Shown: positions 42,577-47,991 of the stretch, one piece after another
Layout: every line of letters begins with the position of its first letter
Numbering within the stretch: the first letter of the stretch is position 1
Origin: Oehlia diaphana
Lineage: Eukaryota; Glomeromycota; Glomeromycetes; Glomerales; Glomeraceae
DNA: 47,991 bases
Direction of reading: 5' to 3'
Assembly: GCA_003833135.1 (NCBI GenBank)
Contig: QZLH01000614.1
Span: forward strand, 8,825 to 56,815
Made by a program: the position numbers and the translations under genes
Notes under the pieces: generated by a model
What the model was told of the DNA's origin: nothing
The model's database searches: none
Seen by the model: the letters and a program-made list of their open reading frames with translations, nothing else

Positions 42577-43542
42577 TATTTTTTACTTTCTTGTAGAAAA
42601 AAAGGGAAAGAAGAAAAAGAGTATAATCAAAAAAATTGTAATCAAAAAAATTTTAGCCTATAAATATATCATAAAAAAATCGGCACGATTCGTGTTAGTT
42701 AGCTAAATGAAATGTAACAGAGTTTTTCCTCTCTGGATGGGCTTTAAATCAAAGCCCATTTTATATTTATAATTTTTTTTTTTTAAAAAAAAAAATTATT
42801 TCAAGTCGTTAATTAATTCGTGTTATTAATATAAATTGCCCCAAAATTTTTATGTCGTAGTATTAATTTTAGATCTACATTTTTGTTAAAGTTGATTTTT
42901 GTTGTATAACATAAATCACATGATATAATTAATAAATTGATATAATTGATAATATATAAAGACGTCAATTGATTAGATAATCATTTACTCTTACCGCCCA
43001 AAAAAAATATCATCATACCCAAAAGAAAAACTGATCTACCCCAACCGCACTACCTATGTGTAACTTTTTGAATTTCATAATGCAGTACATGTGAAAAAAT
43101 ATGACAAAAATTGGGGCAACGGGTGGTAAAGAATGTGAGTTTTTTAGGTGTAATCTTCAACCGGTAATACAAGTTACTTTTTAGTAAAATAAATTAGATT
43201 ATCTACAGAATAAAATTTTTTTCTTTTAGGATTTTCAACAAGTATATAGATTTTCATATGCATTTAATATAATATATGCAAAAAAAAAAAAAAAAAATTT
43301 GTATTGCAAAAAGAACAATATCTTTTAACAATTTTAAATTTTGTCTTTAAACAATAGTAATAAATACTTTTAAGTTTATATAAAAATTTACAAAATTAAA
43401 TAATGAATATAATTCACAAAATCCATTTGATAATTTGATGAAAATGAACAAAGTATAATGATATTATAAGTGTAATAATGTCTCTATTTTATATGAATTA
43501 TTATATGAATTACTTAAAAAATAATAGTATTTAAGGAAATGA
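42577..43542. other. Intergenic between ALE1-like gene and PCT1
   Basis: Contains the promoter of the minus-strand acyltransferase gene. ATCACATGAT (42915-42924) lies 339 bases upstream of its start. A hairpin ATGGGCTTT-aaatc-AAAGCCCAT is at 42737-42759, a T/A run pair at about 42771-42795, and an A run at 43277-43297. No gene is seen. Confidence 0.5.
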
Positions 43543-44996
43543 TTAATCAGATTGTTCCCGTTGATCCTGTTGGTCTCCTTTGATATAGTCAATTACCCTC
43601 TTCACGGGAGAGACACTTCTTGAACGATGTAACCGATCCTCATCCGAAGAATTATTTTTATTTGATTGTGAATCTTCCTCCGTAACAGATCCTCCCCGGG
43701 AACTTCGGCGGAAAATCTTATACTAAATAAAAGAAATGTCAATAAAAATTTTAATAATTTAATATAAAATAAAATTTTATTAAATTTGACGTACCATTAC
43801 ACCTTCGGCGCCAAACATTCCCGCAAATCCCCTAACATACTCCTGACTCCGATTTTCCCAAATTGCAAGCGTTTGTGCTAACTCATTTTTAAATCCTGAA
43901 AAATCATTCGATAATTCCACTTTGGTCCCATGCCAATTTTGATGAATCGAAGATCGAATATCGGAAATTGATTTTTTCATATTGATTTCTTTCTCCTAAA
44001 AATTGATAATGTAATAAAGATATAATCGAGAGAGCATTATAGAGAACTATAAAAATTAACATACCTTTAAGAAACCAATGTTCAATTCTTTTGGCGAAAC
44101 ACCTCTTTCGAGATTACGTCTAATATATTGATCATAATCCCTAACGATCCGTGTTATGAGATCGGAAGTGGATACACCTTCAGTACGTTGTATAGGTAAA
44201 AACCTGCCTTGCTTCTTTACAAATGTATAAACATCTGATATGTCACCAGAAGAGTAAGGGATAGCATCGTGTGCCACATAATCAATCTCATGTTGATCCA
44301 AGAATTCTTGAGTTACTATCCAAGGTGCATGTTCAATAACTTCATCCGCCCATTTGCAGTGCCTTATTGATTCTGCACGTTCCTTCTCATTAAGAACAGT
44401 TTTACCCTTCTTCTTATGAGTTGTCTCGTCATCACACACTAAAATTAAATAAGACCAATATATTAATTTATGAAAAAAAAAAAAAAATTTATTGTAATTA
44501 TTGTAATTAAATCAAATAAAAAAGTACCTCCTACAAGCAAGTAAACGTTTGGAAGAACTGTTTTCGCTTGTTCTAGAGACTTTGCGTGTCCAAAATGGAA
44601 TAAATCATATATACCATCACAATAAATGCGAATAGGCCTATCAGTTGGTGGAGGATTTATTTTGAATGGATACATTTTTGCAATTTGTTCAATCTTTTCT
44701 TTTCCAGACAATGATGTATTTTGAACAAATAAAGTTTCTGGTGATATATCAGGAGAACTTGCAGCATTATCTTCGGTAATGTCACTTCTTGATTTCTTAT
44801 GAGCTGGTATAGAAATATTATTATTACCACCATTTCCAATATGAGAGGAAGACACTGAAGAAGGTGTATCAAGCATATCATTATCTTCTTCAGAAGCATC
44901 CCTTGAATCGTCAGAAACAGAAATCGTTAACTTGTCGTTATGAGCAGAATCATGACCATTCAAAGTATCAACCCTTTTACGTTTTGCAAGTGACAT
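43543..44996 (-). CDS. PCT1: Choline-phosphate cytidylyltransferase
   Basis: Four exons on the minus strand: 44996-44528, 44438-44065, 43995-43795, 43722-43543; 1224 bases and 407 residues, phases consistent. It makes CDP-choline from CTP and phosphocholine, the rate-setting step of the Kennedy pathway for phosphatidylcholine. Signatures: [15 protein letters not shown] with the HxGH motif (His134, His137), [14 protein letters not shown] across the first splice, [23 protein letters not shown], and [18 protein letters not shown] (residues 241-258). The first 115 residues are Ser/Asp-rich with a KRKR-type basic start (AKRKR), which may be a nuclear signal as in animal CCT. Residues about 280-350 would hold the membrane-binding helix; the tail is Ser-rich ([11 protein letters not shown]), a probable phosphorylation region. 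The inner ATG at 44996 is chosen because upstream codons only read the AT-rich leader. Confidence 0.95.
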
Positions 44997-47515
44997 GGTT
45001 ATGTATATGGTATTTTTTTTTTCTTTTAAAAAAAAAAATAAAAATAAAATAAAAATAAAATGCAAGTTCGTTTTTTAAACAAAATTGAATAAGACTCTTT
45101 TGCCGAGATATTCTTAAATGAAAGAACAAAAATATTGTATATTGATTAAATTCGAGTTAAAGTTTATTAATAGTAATAATTAGTAATAATTATACTACAT
45201 ATACAATTTTTTTTTTTTTAAAAAAAAAAGAGGTGGGAAGATTCAGGTATTTTTATATCATAATTTCAATTATAACATCACACATCCATAAGAGGATTGA
45301 CACGATATTAAAAAGTTTGATATTATAGTAACATCTCGCACGTGTTAAACAGGCAAGTTTAATAACTGGATCATATGAGCAAAAGAGTAATACAAATTTC
45401 GTGAAATTTATCAAAACCTTAGATTTAAAGATAAAGAAATCTTTTTAATAATAATAATTGATCTACAAAGACTACAATCTATGTACGATTGTACGGGTAC
45501 AGCATATATCGAATTAATTACTGCTATATTATTGTTTAAACTGGATTTAAAAACTTTTCCTTAAATGATATGATAAATATAATATAACTTTTAAGAAAAA
45601 ATAATAATTCTTTAACCGGCATGATTGATTGGCTTTTGGAATCCTTTTTTAAAATAATGAAGAGGAGACGTTCCGTGTAACATCATAAACAAAACATTCA
45701 CTTTTGCCAAATTTAAATGAAAGAAGTACAAAATGTATACTTTTAACCCTTATATTCTAAAAATAAATAAATAAAACTTTCAAATTAGAAATTAAAATTC
45801 TATTGGATGATAAATTTTTTGATGATATAGTAATTCCATTGATGACTCACATTATGATTGACTTAACCGAGCTTATTACATAATTTGTTAATAATGTTCA
45901 ATGCACTTGACAGTTTCATTTGAAACATAGGGGGTAACGATAAATAGTGTATGAAAATTTTGACTAAGCATATTAACAAAATTTTGGGCAAAAAAAAAGC
46001 CTGATTTGCCAATTTTTTGGCTGTAGATGGATAACAAAAAGAACGATTGTTTATTTAAACGCTCAATGAGTTGAGATTTTGGCTTAGCCAGGGCTCAAAT
46101 ATACCTTATAAAGCGTATTGAGTTTAATTATGTCACTTCATCATGTGCGATGTGCGATTTAACGCCTAATAATTTGTAATTCTTGTGTCATACATTTTGT
46201 GGCTTTTTCGGTAGATTCACAAGGATTGAAATATCTTTAATAAATTAGTTTCTACTTTTTTTGACGTACCCAAATTAACCAACTTTGGTTAGTTATGAAT
46301 AAACAGTTTAATAACCCCACACAAAAAATATCTTGTGATATGTCGATCGTTCATTTTATGTTTATTTTTTTTCTTTTTATTAACAGTTAAGAAATCAGGT
46401 AATTATTCTCAATGCATTTTTTTTTTTAAAAATAAAAAAATGTAAAACAACGACATTTTCACCTTTCTGATTATCGCGTGCAATCATGCATCTTAGACAC
46501 ACGTAATAATATGAATCTTCGAATATTTTTCAACGAATACTCAATGTATTCTGCATGAAAAGTTTATCCACCAATCAAATTATGAAAAGAAAAAGAATAA
46601 GCCCCAAAATGATGATTAGATTATCTATTGCGGATCTAATAACCCATTTTTCACTTTTCAATCAACCTTTTTAGAAATAGTAATTAGGATACAAAAAAAG
46701 AAAGATCTGAATTGCGATACGATATTGAAGTTTCTATGGCTATGAAAATGAAAAAAGACGATAAGTACATTACGAATAAGAAAACAATTATATTAAAATA
46801 CAGTACATTTAATACTTATTACTCAATATAAATGATCAATATTTAGTATATACAATATATTAAAAATAAATTGTATTCAAGTATATTATTACACAATTTT
46901 CCGATTGATCATTGTTCCTAAATAACGAATGTCTATATTAAGAATATGTATTTACTATTTATTTATTTAGAGTAGAAAATCAGCAGAATAACCAATTATG
47001 AATTTACAAATTTAATTAAATTGTCTTATATTTAAGAATCCGAAAATTTGTGAAATTTACCAAGGATCTCTTTTCACTGATGAAATTATCACATTCCTAA
47101 GAAAGACAATATCATGTAAAAAAGCCTAAATGCATTCAAGATTTCTTTGTAAACTTTTTCCAACCAAATATTATCCCATTTTTAATATAAAATTAATTGA
47201 TAACTAATACTAATTACCAATACAAATATACTGTACTTGTAAAATAATAATAATATTTACAGTATCAATTTATAATAAAATTACATATTATAATTATATT
47301 ATGAATTTAATAAAAAATTAATTTATTTTTTTAATACTTTTTACATAATTTATCTGAATTATTAATAATTGGCAAATATTTATATTTTAAAATTATAATA
47401 TATAATATTTACATGGAGTAATAGAATAAAACAGTACAGCTAAAGTAAAGGCAAATTACATATTTTTTTTCTAACAAAATTTTTTGCCATATATATACAA
47501 CCTTTTAAATATATA
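44997..47515. other. Gene-free AT-rich region
   Basis: The first 100-200 bases are the promoter region of PCT1, with T/A run pairs (45009-45032, 45208-45228). Beyond that no open frame, repeat or RNA gene could be supported. Confidence 0.4.
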
Positions 47516-47519
47516 TACT

Positions 47520-47738
47520 AAATGTATTTTGACCTGCTTTGCAAGTTTACTTAGAGTACAAAATGAGGTTTTGATTGCCATTTTTGATTTATTTGACTTT
47601 TCATTTTTGCTTATCTATTTTTAGCATTTTAGATATGATTGGCAAAATCTTTTGCTCATATATAACGAAAGTAACAGTATTCAAAACCTACTTTTTTTCC
47701 TTAAGTAAACTTATAGAGCAGGTTAAAATATACTTATT
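47520..47738. mobile_element. MITE-like element with about 50-bp inverted ends
   Basis: The left end (gtattttgacctgctttgc, aagtttacttag, gaggttttgat) pairs with the right end, whose complement reads gtatattttaacctgctct, aagtttacttaag, taggttttgaat; about four bases in five agree. The interior of about 110 bases is T-rich. A 66-codon plus-strand frame here (47575-47775) runs out of the element and is not considered a gene. No certain target duplication was found. Confidence 0.6.
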
Positions 47739-47876
47739 TTATGATTTTCAAGTCTATTTTAATCTTAATTTATAAAAAAATTAGTTTACTAATATTATAT
47801 CAGATCATATAATTTATCTCCATTTTAGATGATATTCAGATAAAAAATGGAAATACAGAGAAGTGTAATATTAGTA

Positions 47877-47991
47877 CAGTCAACTCTCTATAAATGCACC
47901 CTCTATAAATGCACACCCTCTATAAATGCACCTTTTATCTAGTCCCAACTTGGGCCTTAATGCTAAATACACGGTTTATATATATATATTC
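47877..47991. mobile_element. Left end of a probable pogo/Fot1-type transposon (truncated by window)
   Basis: After a TA dinucleotide (47875-47876) the sequence reads CAGTCAACTCTCTATAAATG, the style of terminal repeat seen in pogo/Tigger/Fot1 elements, which insert at TA and often begin CAGT. It is followed by two more tandem copies of the word ctctataaatgcac. The element would extend beyond the window; no coding part or right end is visible, so the call depends on the end sequence alone. Confidence 0.45.

Noticed and set aside
42737..42759. Hairpin as a bacterial-type terminator
   Set aside because: The genome is eukaryotic; the hairpin lies upstream of the acyltransferase gene and no T-run terminator logic applies.
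44657..44899. 80-codon frame inside PCT1 exon 1, and a 62-codon frame antisense to it
   Set aside because: They are shadows of the Ser/Asp-rich N-terminal part of the cytidylyltransferase.

Overview
This window looks like nuclear DNA of an arbuscular mycorrhizal fungus (Glomeromycotina), most likely Rhizophagus or a close relative. The reasons are a very AT-rich sequence with long A and T runs, short GT-AG introns of roughly 45-110 bp in most spliced genes, single-exon F-box-like/leucine-rich proteins of the kind expanded in that group, decayed TKL-type kinase genes whose wording (NFGNWTS, EGGFG, VALK) is typical of it, and many small inverted-repeat elements. No tRNA, rRNA or CRISPR was seen. 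Splice junctions were worked out by hand from reading phase and GT/AG signals; no transcript data were available.

Layout. 1-7 kb: an Hsp70 relic, a foldback element, a two-exon gene for a small secreted cysteine-rich protein (1080-1411), decayed exon-like repeats, and two well-delimited MITEs (4101-4684 with an 11-bp target duplication; 5103-5289 with a 3-bp one). 7-17.2 kb: three F-box-like genes (7044-8645 minus, 12251-13912 plus, 14972-17179 plus) around a six-exon HMG-box gene (9851-11582 minus), with several minisatellites, one apparently inside a 3' intron. 17.6-20.7 kb: a tandem array of about a dozen decayed copies of a kinase N-lobe exon, interrupted by a MITE and by an antisense piece of some other gene. 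22.6-23.9 kb: a SET-domain-like gene. 23.9-36 kb: an AT-rich graveyard of mobile-element relics (retroelement C-terminus, MITEs) and two kinase pseudogenes, then decayed BTB-like remnants.

36.4-45 kb is a compact housekeeping block: a membrane protein (36470-37198), mitochondrial ribosomal protein mL45 (minus), exonuclease V (plus, divergent from mL45 over about 210 bp), an ALE1/LPCAT-type MBOAT lysophospholipid acyltransferase (minus, convergent with exonuclease V), and choline-phosphate cytidylyltransferase (minus). The last two act in phosphatidylcholine remodelling and synthesis. All four spliced genes reconstruct cleanly with consistent phases. 45-48 kb is gene-free, with another foldback element and the start of a probable pogo-type transposon running off the window end.

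No wholly new system can be claimed. The observations most worth following are the secreted cysteine-rich protein, the amplified kinase N-lobe exon array, the HMG-box protein with its unusual tail, the RTCACRTGA motif recurring near gene starts, and the MITEs whose ends and target duplications can be read directly.
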